A stretch of DNA of 64,000 nt from Palsa-892 sp963751615 (GCA_963751615.1 CAVVVG010000007.1:372001-436000); one strand, 5' to 3'. Numbered from the stretch's first letter, positions 26,480 through 36,150 are shown. The notes: generated from the sequence alone by a model not told the origin. Translations and numbers: made by a program.

Positions 26480-27226
26480 CTATTCACGCCGCCGGCTCGA
26501 GTGAGACGATGCGCGGGCCGTGCTAGCAACGGCTAGAAGCAACTCCTTCACGTACTCCTTCTCCGCGGCACAAACCCAATCAAACGTGATAACTTCCTCA
26601 AATAGAATTGCTGTGGCTGTGCAGATGCATGCTGCCAACAGCGCAACAATTGTTGGGGCGGTTCCTTCCGGTGAAAATATCGCGCAGATGAGCCCCAGCA
26701 ACGCCCCGATTCGACAGCTCGCAAGCGCGTACGGTCTCAAACTCAAAACATTTCTGCGGAACCTGAGCGAGATGAGTTCCGCGTGGATCAACGGATATCG
26801 ACGCCGATTACGAAAACTTGGCACGAGAGCGGAAATGATTTCAGCACAAAGAGTCCGCGCAGTGTTGGCTTCGAGCTTCTCTTCTTGGGCATTCAAGAGA
26901 GGAAAATCTGGAAGCAATTTCGCCAAGGCCGCGCGGATTTCTCTTTTCAAGCCTGGCCCGATTTCTTCGTCGGCCCAGGTTAATAAGAGAGGTCCGCACG
27001 CTCTTTCGCGCAGCTGGCGGTCGAATATTTTTCCACGACCGCGAGTAAATTCGGTAAGGAGGGTAGCGCAGCCAACCAGTAGCGCTGTCAGCGCCACCGA
27101 TGGAGCGAACTCCCTAAGACTTGGAAAGCAAAACAGCACAGCGACTAGAAGAGGAAGACCCGCCACGATGGAAGGCAGCAGTCGTGCCCGCACCTCGTAG
27201 CCATCAAGCCCAATTATCTCATTCAT
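26480..27226 (-). CDS. Membrane protein of unknown function
   Basis: 248 aa with two hydrophobic helices near the N-terminus (LLPSIVAGLPLLVAVLFCF and VALTALLVGCATLL) and two near 170-215 (ALASCRIGALLGLICAIF, TIVALLAACICTATAILF). A charged cytoplasmic domain of about 100 residues lies between. I do not recognise the family. It is a single gene with AAGG about 11 nt before the ATG. Confidence 0.7.
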   Translation of the reverse strand: MNEIIGLDGYEVRARLLPSIVAGLPLLVAVLFCFPSLREFAPSVALTALLVGCATLLTEFTRGRGKIFDRQLRERACGPLLLTWADEEIGPGLKREIRAALAKLLPDFPLLNAQEEKLEANTARTLCAEIISALVPSFRNRRRYPLIHAELISLRFRRNVLSLRPYALASCRIGALLGLICAIFSPEGTAPTIVALLAACICTATAILFEEVITFDWVCAAEKEYVKELLLAVASTARASSHSSRRRE

Positions 27227-27649
27227 TCGGTCAAACCTTACGCAAGGCTGAAGATATCTCTACGATTGGAGGCGGCGTTTCGTACGGCAAGAGCAACATA
27301 TTTTGCTGCGGGATACTCTGTCAAAAATATATACCGCTATTTTTTGTGACAACCCCGCCCTGACCCGCCTTCACGTAAGCCTACACGATTTTGTCGTGGC
27401 CCGAGGGGACAGTGCTTCTAAATAGAATTGGCGTCTCATCTTTTTTTCACCGTCTCGTTAAGCCGCGCCCCACCTTTCAAGGTCGTATGTCGAGAAACAT
27501 CGAACCCCGCTCTAGATCGGCCATATCGCTCCGGCGACAAGCGGAATTTCCGAGGCGTGTTACCCAACAGAAATCCCGACTAAAAACACTCTCGATCTGC
27601 GCGCGATCAGAGTCGCTTCCTCATGAAGAAGCAGAATAAACTGAAAGTT
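27227..27649. other. Intergenic stretch without supported gene
   Basis: About 420 nt. A plus-strand frame of 82 codons (27391-27639) has basic, low-quality composition and no ribosome site. Nothing else was seen. Confidence 0.4.
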
Positions 27650-27846
27650 TTATGGATTAAACTTTTTTTGTTCTGCTTTATCGAGGTTATCGTAAATCTC
27701 ATCCCCCAATTCTTGGCGAATTTGGCGATCAATTACACACTCAAATTCTTCAGATTTTGTCTTAAGCCGTAATGTATAGGTCTCGCCCTTGGTGCCGGTG
27801 TGATTTCAAACTTTTCGAGACGATCTTGATCAGGGTCGTCGGCCAT
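27650..27846 (-). pseudogene. Small conserved protein gene with one frameshift
   Basis: Starts at ATG 27846 after GGGAGA with MADDPDQDRLEKFEIT. The reading frame then breaks near 27805-27815. A second frame continues as GETYTLRLKTKSEEFECVID and RQIRQELGDEIYDNLDKAEQ to a TAA at 27650. Together they make a 65-aa acidic protein of a type common in Bradyrhizobium. The break needs one base added (or two removed). Read literally, only a 37-aa truncated peptide is made. Confidence 0.65.
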
Positions 27847-27953
27847 TGAATGTCTCCCTTCAGAGAAGTATCGTTCAATTACATTACTTTGGCCAGCAAT
27901 CAAACCGGGCTTAATATAGGCTTTGTGAACACAAACCATTCAGCGCGATAATT

Positions 27954-28012
27954 GTCGCGTGACGAGGGCCGGGTTTTATATTCGAGGAAGTGGAAGCAAT
28001 CAGTATATTGCG
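27954..28012 (+). repeat. Dispersed hairpin repeat, copy D (right half)
   Basis: Retains GGGCCGGGTTTTATATTCGA, GGAAGTGGAAGCAATCAG and the downstream TATTGCGCTG also seen after copy E. The left arm is largely missing. It lies between divergent genes. Confidence 0.6.
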
Positions 28013-28136
28013 CTGTCCACACCTCGCATCTGGGCTTTCAACCAATTCACAAGATGCCTACCATTCGCCTGAGTTCGCAATTCATCCGGGGAATCCCAGA
28101 TAACGCAAGTTGGTGGCATGGATAGGGGAAATGGCC

Positions 28137-29507
28137 ATGGCTCATGCAACGACCACAGCAGCCGCATCGCACAGCAGGCCGTTTTACAGGAACCTCTATT
28201 TCCAGGTGCTAACGGCGATCGCCCTTGGCGTCGCGCTCGGCCACTTCTACCCGCAAGTTGGCGAACAGATGAAGCCCTTCGGTGACGTTTTCATCAAGAT
28301 GATCAAGATGATCATTGCTCCCATCATCTTCTGCACTGTCGTGCATGGCATTGCCAGTATGCAAGACATGAAAAAGGTGGGCCGTGTCGGTCTCAAGGCG
28401 TTGGTCTACTTCGAGCTACTAACGACGATCGCTTTGATTGTTGGCCTCATCGTCATGAACAGTTTGCAGCCCGGCGTCGGCATGAATGTCGATGTCAAGT
28501 CACTCGACACCAAGGCGATCCAAGGCTTCGTGGCAAAGTCTAAGGACCAGAGCACGATTCAATTCCTGATGGATATCATCCCCAACACAGTCGTCGGGGC
28601 ATTCGCGCAAGGTGAAATCCTACAAGTACTGTTTTTCGCTATCTTGTTTGCCTTCGGTCTGCAGGCGCTCGGCGAGCGTGGCAAGGTTTTGCTTGGCGTG
28701 ATCGATCAAGCTTCGCACGCACTTTTTGGTGTAGTTGGAATTATCATGAAGGTGGCGCCGATCGGCGCATTCGGCGCCATGGCCTTTACGATCGGCAAGT
28801 ATGGGGTAGCGACGCTGTTTTCGCTCGCCCAGCTGATGGCAGCTTTCTACGTGACCTGCCTCATCTTTGTCATTTTTGTGCTCGGCTTCTTTGCGTGGCT
28901 AGCGGGTTTCAACATCTTCAAGTTCATCCGCTATATTAAAGAGGAGCTATTGATTGTGCTCGGCACATCTTCGTCCGAGTCGGTGCTGCCACGCATGATC
29001 GCCAAGATGGAAAACCTGGGTTGCGAAAAATCCGTGGTCGGTCTCGTGATTCCGACCGGGTATTCGTTCAACCTCGACGGTACATGCATCTATCTGACCA
29101 TGGCCGCCCTCTTCCTGGCACAGGCGACCGGCACGGAGCTTAATCTCGTTCAACAGTTAGGTATTATCGGCATTCTGCTCTTGACCTCAAAAGGTGCTGC
29201 TGGCGTGACTGGCTCGGGCTTTATCGTGCTTGCCGCAACGCTTTCTTCGGTCGGCACAATTCCGGTCGCCTCAATCGCGCTTATTTTGGGAGTTGACCGA
29301 TTCATGTCGGAAGCTCGCGCACTCACCAACTTGATCGGCAATGGCGTCGCGACTGTCGTAGTCTCAAAATGGGAAAGTGCACTCAACACCAAGAGGATGC
29401 GAGCGCATCTAAACAATGAGACATACGCTGAAGCGGATACACCCGAGCAGGTGCTGGTGGAGGATGAGATCAACTCGGCAGGGCCGGCGACGCCCGTCAC
29501 CATGTGA
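28137..29507 (+). CDS. dctA: C4-dicarboxylate:cation symporter DctA
   Basis: 456 aa of the DAACS (glutamate/aspartate symporter) family. It has FYRNLYFQVLTAIALGVALG, KMIIAPIIFCTVVHGIASM, the serine-rich hairpin LGTSSSESVLPRMIAKMENL, the substrate/cation segment GYSFNLDGTCIYLTMAALF and a C-terminal block NLIGNGVATVVVSKWE. It imports succinate, fumarate and malate. The ATG at 28137 has AGGGG eight bases before it; GTG 28110 and ATG 28131 are alternatives. No dctBD genes or clear sigma-54 promoter are seen nearby. It could supply fumarate to the Frd enzyme in this window. Confidence 0.95.
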   Translation: MAHATTTAAASHSRPFYRNLYFQVLTAIALGVALGHFYPQVGEQMKPFGDVFIKMIKMIIAPIIFCTVVHGIASMQDMKKVGRVGLKALVYFELLTTIALIVGLIVMNSLQPGVGMNVDVKSLDTKAIQGFVAKSKDQSTIQFLMDIIPNTVVGAFAQGEILQVLFFAILFAFGLQALGERGKVLLGVIDQASHALFGVVGIIMKVAPIGAFGAMAFTIGKYGVATLFSLAQLMAAFYVTCLIFVIFVLGFFAWLAGFNIFKFIRYIKEELLIVLGTSSSESVLPRMIAKMENLGCEKSVVGLVIPTGYSFNLDGTCIYLTMAALFLAQATGTELNLVQQLGIIGILLLTSKGAAGVTGSGFIVLAATLSSVGTIPVASIALILGVDRFMSEARALTNLIGNGVATVVVSKWESALNTKRMRAHLNNETYAEADTPEQVLVEDEINSAGPATPVTM

Positions 29508-29570
29508 TTAGCAATCCCCGCCGTTGAACCCGTGTCATGAGTTTCTTCGGTCACACCAAGAGTTCAGACA

Positions 29571-30545
29571 ATGACGAGCGCAGTGCTACGGATAGCAACG
29601 ATCCTAATAGCGGTTCTCGGCTTGCCGAACGTCAGTCGATCGGGTGAAAGCCATTGGCCCGAAACGCTCACGATCGGCACAGCATCACCTGGGGGTACTT
29701 ACAATGCCTATGGCCAGGGACTTGCACGACTGCTGACCCGCGTGCTCGACATTCCCGTATTCACGCGTGAAACCGAAGGGCCAGCGGAAAACATCAAGCT
29801 CCTCGAAACTGGCGAGATTCAGCTAGCGTTCGTTACGCTTGGCATCGCTCAGCAAGGATGGACCGGCACTGCTGACTGGACGGGCGGTCGACAATTTCGC
29901 AGCGCGCGGGCCCTATTTCCCATGTACGATACGCCGTTCCAATTCATTGTCCTGTCCGACTCTGGCATCCAATCGCTTGCCGATCTGTCTGGCAAACTGG
30001 TCGGAATTGGCCCCCAGAACGGTACAGGTGGCATCTATACGCCCCTCATATTCAAAGCGATCAAGACCGCCGCGACTTTCGCCACGGGGACTTATACCGA
30101 TCTGGCCATTCAGCTCAGTGCGCGCAAGCTCGATGCGCTAGTCGTGGTCGCGGGCGTTCCGGTCCCCGAGGTCGCCGAGCTGGAGAAGAAAGGCAATATT
30201 CGCTATCTGACTTTGACGCCGAGCCAGATTGTAGCGTTGCGTGTGGCTCTCCCAGAGCTTGCATCGTCGCTCATCGCGGCCGGCACTTACCCATCACTCC
30301 GGCGTCACTATCAGACTGTGGGAGTGTATAATTTCGCCATTGCGCGCGCCGATCTGCCTGATGATCTCATTTACGCAATCCTTAATGTGGTTTTCAATCA
30401 TCACGACGAAATGATGCAGATTCACCCTGCAGCGGCAGAGACCATTCCAGCGAACTTCACACGCAACGCGATCCTGCCATTCCACGGCGGTGCGGCGCGC
30501 TGGTACAACAACAATGCCGTCACTGGGATTGTCCGAGGAGACTGA
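29571..30545 (+). CDS. TAXI-family TRAP transporter solute-binding protein (orphan)
   Basis: 324 aa with a signal peptide and the TAXI start LTIGTASPGGTYNAYGQGLA, followed by IQSLADLSGKLVGIGPQNGT. TAXI proteins deliver ligands such as glutamate or 2-oxoglutarate to fused TRAP membrane subunits, but no dctM/dctQ-type gene lies in this window. It sits 63 nt after dctA and may be cotranscribed with it. Functional coupling to DctA would be unusual and is only inferred. Confidence 0.88.
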   Translation: MTSAVLRIATILIAVLGLPNVSRSGESHWPETLTIGTASPGGTYNAYGQGLARLLTRVLDIPVFTRETEGPAENIKLLETGEIQLAFVTLGIAQQGWTGTADWTGGRQFRSARALFPMYDTPFQFIVLSDSGIQSLADLSGKLVGIGPQNGTGGIYTPLIFKAIKTAATFATGTYTDLAIQLSARKLDALVVVAGVPVPEVAELEKKGNIRYLTLTPSQIVALRVALPELASSLIAAGTYPSLRRHYQTVGVYNFAIARADLPDDLIYAILNVVFNHHDEMMQIHPAAAETIPANFTRNAILPFHGGAARWYNNNAVTGIVRGD

Positions 30546-30651
30546 TGTGCAATAAGGAATGCATGCTCTGGACTAGCCAGTAGATAGCGGATCATTCCGA
30601 ATGTTGCCGACCACACACCAACTCCATTTCTCTTGACTAAACACACCCGCA

Positions 30652-30742
30652 ATCAGCGGATTGTGGGATCGTCCAACAAAACCTCGGCATTGAGGCTGGG
30701 GTTTTTATTTAAGAGATTTAACATTCAGTATTTTGCGCTGAC
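30652..30742 (+). repeat. Dispersed hairpin repeat, copy E
   Basis: GGGATCGTCCAACAAAACCT, stem CCTCGGC/GCTGGGG, then GGTTTTTATTTAAGAGA and the shared CAGTATTTTGCGCTGACC tail. It follows the TAXI gene and could terminate its transcript. Confidence 0.65.
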
Positions 30743-31030
30743 CGAAGTCTCGCCCCAGTCATCGAAGTTGTAATTCGAGCCAATGCGCACAATACTAACG
30801 GTTGCGCGATGTTCAGAAATTAGAGCCCACCTGCTTGAACATCAGCGCAACCTAATCGCCGCTTCGCACATTTCACAATCGCGCAATCTTATTTATTTTA
30901 ATGTGGAATAATTTACTTGCGACGGGATTAGCCCTGATCCTGTTGCTTCTTCTCTTACACAAGCCAGTGCGGGCCGCAGGTACTATTTCCGAAAAGTGCC
31001 AACATGAGACCCCTAATCAAACGTACCGGC

Positions 31031-31083
31031 GATCTGCGTGTCGTGGCATGAGTTTGCCCAATAAAAAACGCAAGGGCTTCGTA
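31031..31083 (+). repeat. Dispersed hairpin repeat, copy F (left half)
   Basis: GATCTGCGTGTCGTGGCATG and AGTTTGCCCAATAAAAAACG match the family left flank. The GC stem has decayed. Confidence 0.55.
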
Positions 31084-31254
31084 CGATGACAATGACAAGT
31101 CGGACGCTGAAGTGATTCCCTGATGTGATTTCGATTGGGTGAGGAAAGCCACAAGATCTTCTGAACGCGGACAGGGACCGCAACCCGAAATGGTCGGTTT
31201 CCGCATAAGCCGTCCGCGTCTTCCATATGCGGTCATCGTCCGCGGAGACATGCC

Positions 31255-31758
31255 ATGCGAAATGGTGAATCAGACACACCTTGGAACAGCCACGTCGCAC
31301 GGTTAATGAGAGACGAGGGTCTGCTGATAGAGGCAGCCCGCGATCGGGTCATTAACGAATGGTTGTTGCAGGGCGATACGCGGGCGCTGGCGGCGCTACT
31401 CATCGATGGACACCTGCTGGGAGACACTGCGCGGCTCGTGTTGGCGTTGATGCTGCTCGACGAACCTCACGCCGAAGCAACTATCGAACAACTTGGTCTC
31501 GATCCCGAACTTTGGCGCCTGCCCTACCGCCTAGAGCCTAAACGAAAGCCAAGTTCAGGGCGTTCAGCCAATGTTGAGAACGCTGAACGTGACCGGCTCT
31601 TGGCTGAGAACGTCGATCTACTCATGCGACAAGGTATGCCATACAAGGTCGCAATTAATAATGTTTATAACATGGTCCGAGACAGCGGTGGTTCCATCGG
31701 CACCCAGATCATCCGCGACGCGTTCGACAAGTACTACAAAACCAAATCACGCATTTAA
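31255..31758 (+). CDS. Hypothetical protein, two-part helical
   Basis: 167 aa, soluble. The N-terminal 90 residues are helical (LARLVLALMLLDEPHAEATI-like pattern in the region 55-80). A basic linker (LEPKRKPSSGRSANVEN) leads to a C-terminal helical segment (LLAENVDLLMRQGMPYKVAI). GGAG lies eight bases before the ATG. I do not recognise a family; reading frame and composition support a real gene. Confidence 0.6.
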   Translation: MRNGESDTPWNSHVARLMRDEGLLIEAARDRVINEWLLQGDTRALAALLIDGHLLGDTARLVLALMLLDEPHAEATIEQLGLDPELWRLPYRLEPKRKPSSGRSANVENAERDRLLAENVDLLMRQGMPYKVAINNVYNMVRDSGGSIGTQIIRDAFDKYYKTKSRI

Positions 31759-31973
31759 CGATCCTAATTTCTTTTTGATGCTTCAGCCCGCGTGGAATTG
31801 TTTCATAAACTTGACCTCTAACCTTTGTCGGCATCGATGTTTCATATGGCTGGTGGATCATCACTCAAATTTTTCAAAAAAATTGTTTAATTCAAAGAAT
31901 TGAGTAATATTCAGCTTTCATGTTTGATTCTTAGTTCTGTTGACCCAGTCGCCGCAACTACCTGGAGGAATTT

Positions 31974-32456
31974 ATGCCCGCGAAGTTAAGACACATTCTC
32001 GGACGGACTAGAAACTTGTTTCCAGTTTCTACCGTGCTTACTTTCGCCTTTTTCGCGAGCGCCGTTGCGGAGACGCAACCAATTAGCGACGCTCAACTCA
32101 AGAAAATTAACGAGATTATTGCGGTGAAAGGCAACGAGGTCACGATCAATAAAATGATTTCTGGTCTCCTCGGCGCGACCAAGAACGACGATCCGGTGTC
32201 CTCGCGCGCCCTCGCGGTCAACGACAACCAAAGTGGCATTCACCAGATTCAACCGTTGCCCGACGGTAGGGGCTATATAATCGGCGAACTTCACCCGAAT
32301 ATGGCCCACGTCTATTGGGTGAACAAAGATTTCGTCCTGGTCTCAGCGCTAGCCTTAATGAACGGTCAGTCGCCAACTGCGATGCCAATCGAGGAGGCCC
32401 AGGTCGGCATTGGAACAGAATTAGCGTACTGGGCAAGCATCGCGGATAGTTATTAA
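31974..32456 (+). CDS. Secreted hypothetical protein
   Basis: 160 aa. N-terminal signal peptide (LFPVSTVLTFAFFASAVAET) and a mature part with ISDAQLKKINEIIAVKGNEV and GYIIGELHPNMAHVYWVNK. GGAGG stands before the ATG. No known domain recognised; probably periplasmic. Confidence 0.65.
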   Translation: MPAKLRHILGRTRNLFPVSTVLTFAFFASAVAETQPISDAQLKKINEIIAVKGNEVTINKMISGLLGATKNDDPVSSRALAVNDNQSGIHQIQPLPDGRGYIIGELHPNMAHVYWVNKDFVLVSALALMNGQSPTAMPIEEAQVGIGTELAYWASIADSY

Positions 32457-32628
32457 GACTGTTTGTTTGAGTTTTTTTATATTGGAAAGTTTTTGAATTT
32501 GCGGAAGCGATCAGGTAGCTGCGAATACAGCGTTCTTGTTCTGCCAATAAGTCTCACTTCTGAACCGATGGCGCAAATGCCATTACTAAACTGGCATTCA
32601 AAATGGAACATTCAGTGGGGGTCGAACT

Positions 32629-32721
32629 ATGGCGCGTATCACCAAGTTAAAAGTATTAGGGATCGTCATCGGAATATTTATTCTCATACCCATTTTGATG
32701 TGGAAATGGGGGCTATTATAG
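32629..32721 (+). CDS. Putative 30-aa membrane peptide
   Basis: A 30-codon frame beginning MARITKLKV with one hydrophobic helix (LGIVIGIFILIPILM) and a WKWGLL end. GTGGGGG is placed about ten bases ahead of the ATG. This is typical of single-helix microproteins but too short to be certain. The rest of 32457-32847 holds no other supported gene. Confidence 0.4.
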   Translation: MARITKLKVLGIVIGIFILIPILMWKWGLL

Positions 32722-32847
32722 GATCGTATCGCAACAAAAACACTCGGCGCGAGATTTGAGAGAACGGAAGCAAATACGTGCCTGAGCGGACGATGTAGTA
32801 ATTTTGCAATATCTATTTGTGAACTCGGCAAGCACGCTTTTCCACCG

Positions 32848-33537
32848 TCATGCTCCTTTTCCCACGCTTCCCATCGCGGGTACGTCATCGATTACCACGA
32901 TGTGCAGATCGCGCGGTCCGTGCGCGCCCTTGACAAGACTGCCTTCAATGTCGGTGGTGCCGCTGGCGCCGGTGATCAAGCAGACATTGCGTGGCGCCGG
33001 GTCGCCGGCCACACGTGCAGCAACAGCATAGTCCTCCATGTGAGGAACTATTGCGCTGGCATAAATTGCAACAATGTGAACGGCGGGCAGAAAATTGAAC
33101 AGGATCGGCATATCGGCGGCGGAGTGGAAGACAAGAGAACCAGTCTCGGCGATGCCCCAGCGAGCCAAGCCGACAGCGACGCCTTCGTCCAGCGCGTTGT
33201 TGAGCCCAATACATGCTGCCGACCAGTCGAGAGTACTGAGGGCAAGCGTCGGCTGCAGCGCAATTCTGGCTTCGAGACCTTTTTCAGAAAGGAATCGTGC
33301 GACAGCCTCTGGCAGCGCAGCGAGCTTCGGTATTCGATCAACAGTTGCGCCAACCTTGGGGCCGGCGACACGCTCAAGGAAGCTTTCGACCACGCTCGCT
33401 GATGGCAGTTTGGGCCGCGCTGTATCCGGCACCTCGATTAGTGCGCGTGCTTCGGACACAATGGACGCCTCGTCACGCTGTGTGTCGCCGAGCGCCTTGA
33501 CCACGGCTTCAAGGACTGCTTCACGCGCCATTTTCAT
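32848..33537 (-). CDS. lutC: Lactate utilization protein C
   Basis: 229 aa of the LUD domain family (LutC). The C-terminal block CLITGASGTTDIEGSLVKGA, HGPRDLHIVVID is typical. It is the third component of the LutABC L-lactate oxidation complex. It overlaps lutB by four bases. Confidence 0.9.
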   Translation of the reverse strand: MKMAREAVLEAVVKALGDTQRDEASIVSEARALIEVPDTARPKLPSASVVESFLERVAGPKVGATVDRIPKLAALPEAVARFLSEKGLEARIALQPTLALSTLDWSAACIGLNNALDEGVAVGLARWGIAETGSLVFHSAADMPILFNFLPAVHIVAIYASAIVPHMEDYAVAARVAGDPAPRNVCLITGASGTTDIEGSLVKGAHGPRDLHIVVIDDVPAMGSVGKGA

Positions 33538-35027
33538 CGCCGATTCCCCGCGCGCCGAGCCTTGTGGGCCTGCATGAACGTTTGACGCGCCGGTGTCGGA
33601 AAGTCGCGATGCTCGGTCCAGCCTTTAGCGAACGGCATTCTTCGAATCCAGCCACCCCTATTAAAGAGCCGCATCCATTTGACCGCGAAGACTGTCGACA
33701 GACGGTAGAGAATGGGATGTCGCGCTACGAACGCCCAGCTTCCGATACCCGCACGCACCAGGCGCGGCTCGAGCCCCTCCTTCCAACTGCGATCCCTCCA
33801 GCCGCGCAGTAGTGACGGCAGGGGTATCTCGACCGGGCAGACTTCCTGGCACCTGCCGTTGAGGGTACAGGCGTGGGGCAAGTCATGCGCCTTGGCCAGA
33901 CCGTCGAAGACCGGGCTCAGCACCGATCCCATGGGTCCTGGATATGTCGATCCATAAGCGTGGCCGCCGATCTGTCGGTAGACGACGCAGTGGTTCAAGC
34001 ACGCACCACACCGGATGCACCGCAGCATATCCCTGAGGTCGCTGGCAAGCATGCGCGTACGTCCGTTATCGACAAGAACGATGTGAAACTCGGCCGGGCC
34101 ATCCGCGTCTTCTTTCCGCTTTGGACCACAATGGAACGTCGTGTACTGCGTGAAGTCACCACCGGTCGCAGAGCGAACAAGTAAACGAAGCAACACGAAT
34201 GCATGATCGATCGATGGCACGAGCTTTTCGATACCAGCCGTGACAATATGAATGCGTGGCGGGGTAGTCGTTAGTTCGGCATTACCCTCGTTTGTGACGG
34301 TGCAAACGGCTCCGGTATCCGCGATTAGAAAATTCGCGCCCGAGATGCCGACGTCGGCGGTCAAAAACTTTTGGCGCAGTTCGCGTCGCGCACTCTGCAC
34401 CATATCCGGTATAGCATCGCTTTCAGGCGGTTGGCGATGCTTTAACTTAAACAGCGTCGCGACATCCTCGCGGGTCTTATGCATCGCTGGCCACACAATA
34501 TGCGACGGCGTCTCACCAGCAAGCTGGACGATATGCTCTGCGAGATCCGTCTCGATCCGCTCAATCCTTGCGTCGAGCAGGGCATGCGGCAATCCGATCT
34601 CCTCGCCGAGCATCGACTTGGAGCGGGTAACTCGCTTGGCGCCTGCGTTTTTGCATATGTCGATGACGATGCGACATGCCTCTTCGGAAGTTCGTGCCCA
34701 GTGCACGACTGCTCCGGACACCAGCGCATTTCGCTCAAACTCCTTCAGGTAATGGCCAAGGTTTGCAATCACGTGATCCTTGATGCGCCGACCGCGCTCG
34801 CGCGCCGCTGGGAATTCGGAGAAATCAGCGATCGCCGCGGCGCGTTTGCGCTCGGCCGTGCCCGCGGTTCGCTCGATGGCGAGCTTCAGCTTTGCATCCG
34901 CGAGCGCCGCCCTGGACCGGTCCTTGAATGATTGGGGAGCAACTTGAATTTGGCTAACTCTCCTCTCCGAGAGCGGGGCCCGCGCCCATGCCGGCCAAGA
35001 CTTCGGCGGCATGCATGACGCGCACAT
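33534..35027 (-). CDS. lutB: Lactate utilization iron-sulfur protein B
   Basis: A LUD domain is followed by two ferredoxin-like cysteine clusters (CIRCGACLNHCVVYRQIGG and CTLNGRCQEVCPVEIPLPSL) and a C-terminal helical tail. This is the standard LutB order. The frame is open to an ATG at 35027, which would overlap lutA by 74 nt and encode unrelated N-terminal residues. Homology begins around VAPQSFKDRSRAALADAKLK (near 34945), where no ATG, GTG or TTG lies in frame. An AUU codon ten bases after GGAGAGGAG is the best-placed start, or the initiation codon has been altered. Confidence 0.88.
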   Translation of the reverse strand: MCASCMPPKSWPAWARAPLSERRVSQIQVAPQSFKDRSRAALADAKLKLAIERTAGTAERKRAAAIADFSEFPAARERGRRIKDHVIANLGHYLKEFERNALVSGAVVHWARTSEEACRIVIDICKNAGAKRVTRSKSMLGEEIGLPHALLDARIERIETDLAEHIVQLAGETPSHIVWPAMHKTREDVATLFKLKHRQPPESDAIPDMVQSARRELRQKFLTADVGISGANFLIADTGAVCTVTNEGNAELTTTPPRIHIVTAGIEKLVPSIDHAFVLLRLLVRSATGGDFTQYTTFHCGPKRKEDADGPAEFHIVLVDNGRTRMLASDLRDMLRCIRCGACLNHCVVYRQIGGHAYGSTYPGPMGSVLSPVFDGLAKAHDLPHACTLNGRCQEVCPVEIPLPSLLRGWRDRSWKEGLEPRLVRAGIGSWAFVARHPILYRLSTVFAVKWMRLFNRGGWIRRMPFAKGWTEHRDFPTPARQTFMQAHKARRAGNRR

Positions 35028-35742
35028 TTGACCCTTCGCGCGCTAGTTTGCCTGCCATGTTTATCAGGCAGCCGAGGTCACCGCCGAGCAACATTTCGGC
35101 GCCAGTCGCCGCAATTGCTTGTGCCTTCTCGGCCACAATGGCGTTGGAAATGGCTGGATATTTGACGCAGAACGTTCCGCCGAAGCCGCAGCACACTTCG
35201 TTGCCCGGTAGCGGCTTCAGCTCCAGGTCATCGACCGACTGGAGCAGATCGCGCGGTTGTTGGAAGATGCCGAGCTCGCGAAGCCCCGAACAGCTGTCAT
35301 GATACGTCGCACTTTTGTTCAGGGAGACGCCATTTGGCCTAAAGCCGCGCACGTCGACGAGGAAACTCATCAGCTCCCAGACCTTAGAGGCCAGGGCTTT
35401 GGCACGTGGAAGCCAAAGTGGGTCATCGGCCAGAGCTTCTATATAGTGCACCTTGATCATGCCGGCACATGAGCCCGACGGCACGACAACGTAATCAAAC
35501 GGTTCGAACTGCCTGATGAGTTGACGCGCCAGATCAGCAGAAGCAGCCGTGGCCCCGGAATTGAAGCCCGGCTGGCCGCAGCACGTTTGCGCAAGCGGCA
35601 CCTCAACGTCACAGCCAGCGTCCTCTAACAGCTTGAGTGCGGCAAAGCCGATCTGCGGTCGAACAAGGTCCACGAGGCAAGTGACAAACAACCCGACGTG
35701 GGCGCGTCCCTGAACCGGCGTTCGCAGAGATGGTGCGGTCAC
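34954..35742 (-). CDS. lutA: Lactate utilization protein A (CCG-domain)
   Basis: 262 aa. Two CCG domains are visible: LAQTCCGQPGFNSG and NEVCCGFGGTFCVKYPAISN. These are the heterodisulfide-reductase-like cysteine motifs of LutA/GlcF-like proteins. GTG start at 35742 with GGGGG upstream. It is the first gene of lutABC, which oxidises L-lactate to pyruvate. Confidence 0.92.
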   Translation of the reverse strand: MTAPSLRTPVQGRAHVGLFVTCLVDLVRPQIGFAALKLLEDAGCDVEVPLAQTCCGQPGFNSGATAASADLARQLIRQFEPFDYVVVPSGSCAGMIKVHYIEALADDPLWLPRAKALASKVWELMSFLVDVRGFRPNGVSLNKSATYHDSCSGLRELGIFQQPRDLLQSVDDLELKPLPGNEVCCGFGGTFCVKYPAISNAIVAEKAQAIAATGAEMLLGGDLGCLINMAGKLAREGSNVRVMHAAEVLAGMGAGPALGEES

Positions 35743-36150
35743 TGACCGGCCCCCATTGAATGGCTCACTTTGAATACTAGTTTAACGTCGACGTCTGCGC
35801 CATCGGCAATATACAAATTTGCAAGATCAGCGAGCGACATACAATTTTTCGCGAAAATCTAAATTGCAATATAAGGGTAATCGTTGCTCAGCAATCCGAC
35901 ATCTATTTACCGCCGCAGTCCTGGTTAACGCGTTGATCGGGCCATAACATTCGTCCTGTAGTCATCATGTATCCCACAAAGCGGGAAATTGAAGTTACTT
36001 ATACCGAAGTCCATAAACAAAAATTCGACCTTAGCCGACCAGTTGCGAACAAAAACCCCATTCTAGGCCGGCGCCAACGGTCCATCCGGACTCGTGTATT
36101 CGTTGCGGTCTCAATCGTCCCCCGCGGGAGAATCGACTTCGATCGAAAGC

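Larger units (their letters stand above)
30546..31254. other. Intergenic region carrying two repeat copies
   Basis: About 700 nt. It holds repeat copies E and F. A hydrophobic 62-codon frame at 30901-31089 (+) runs into copy F and lacks a ribosome site, so I do not call it a gene. Confidence 0.4.

Noticed and set aside
30901..31089. 62-codon hydrophobic plus-strand frame
   Set aside because: Runs into a dispersed repeat copy and lacks a ribosome site.
36048..36078. Possible thirteenth repeat copy (AACAAAAACCCCATTCTAGG)
   Set aside because: Only the A-run and C-run match; the flanks are not recognisable.
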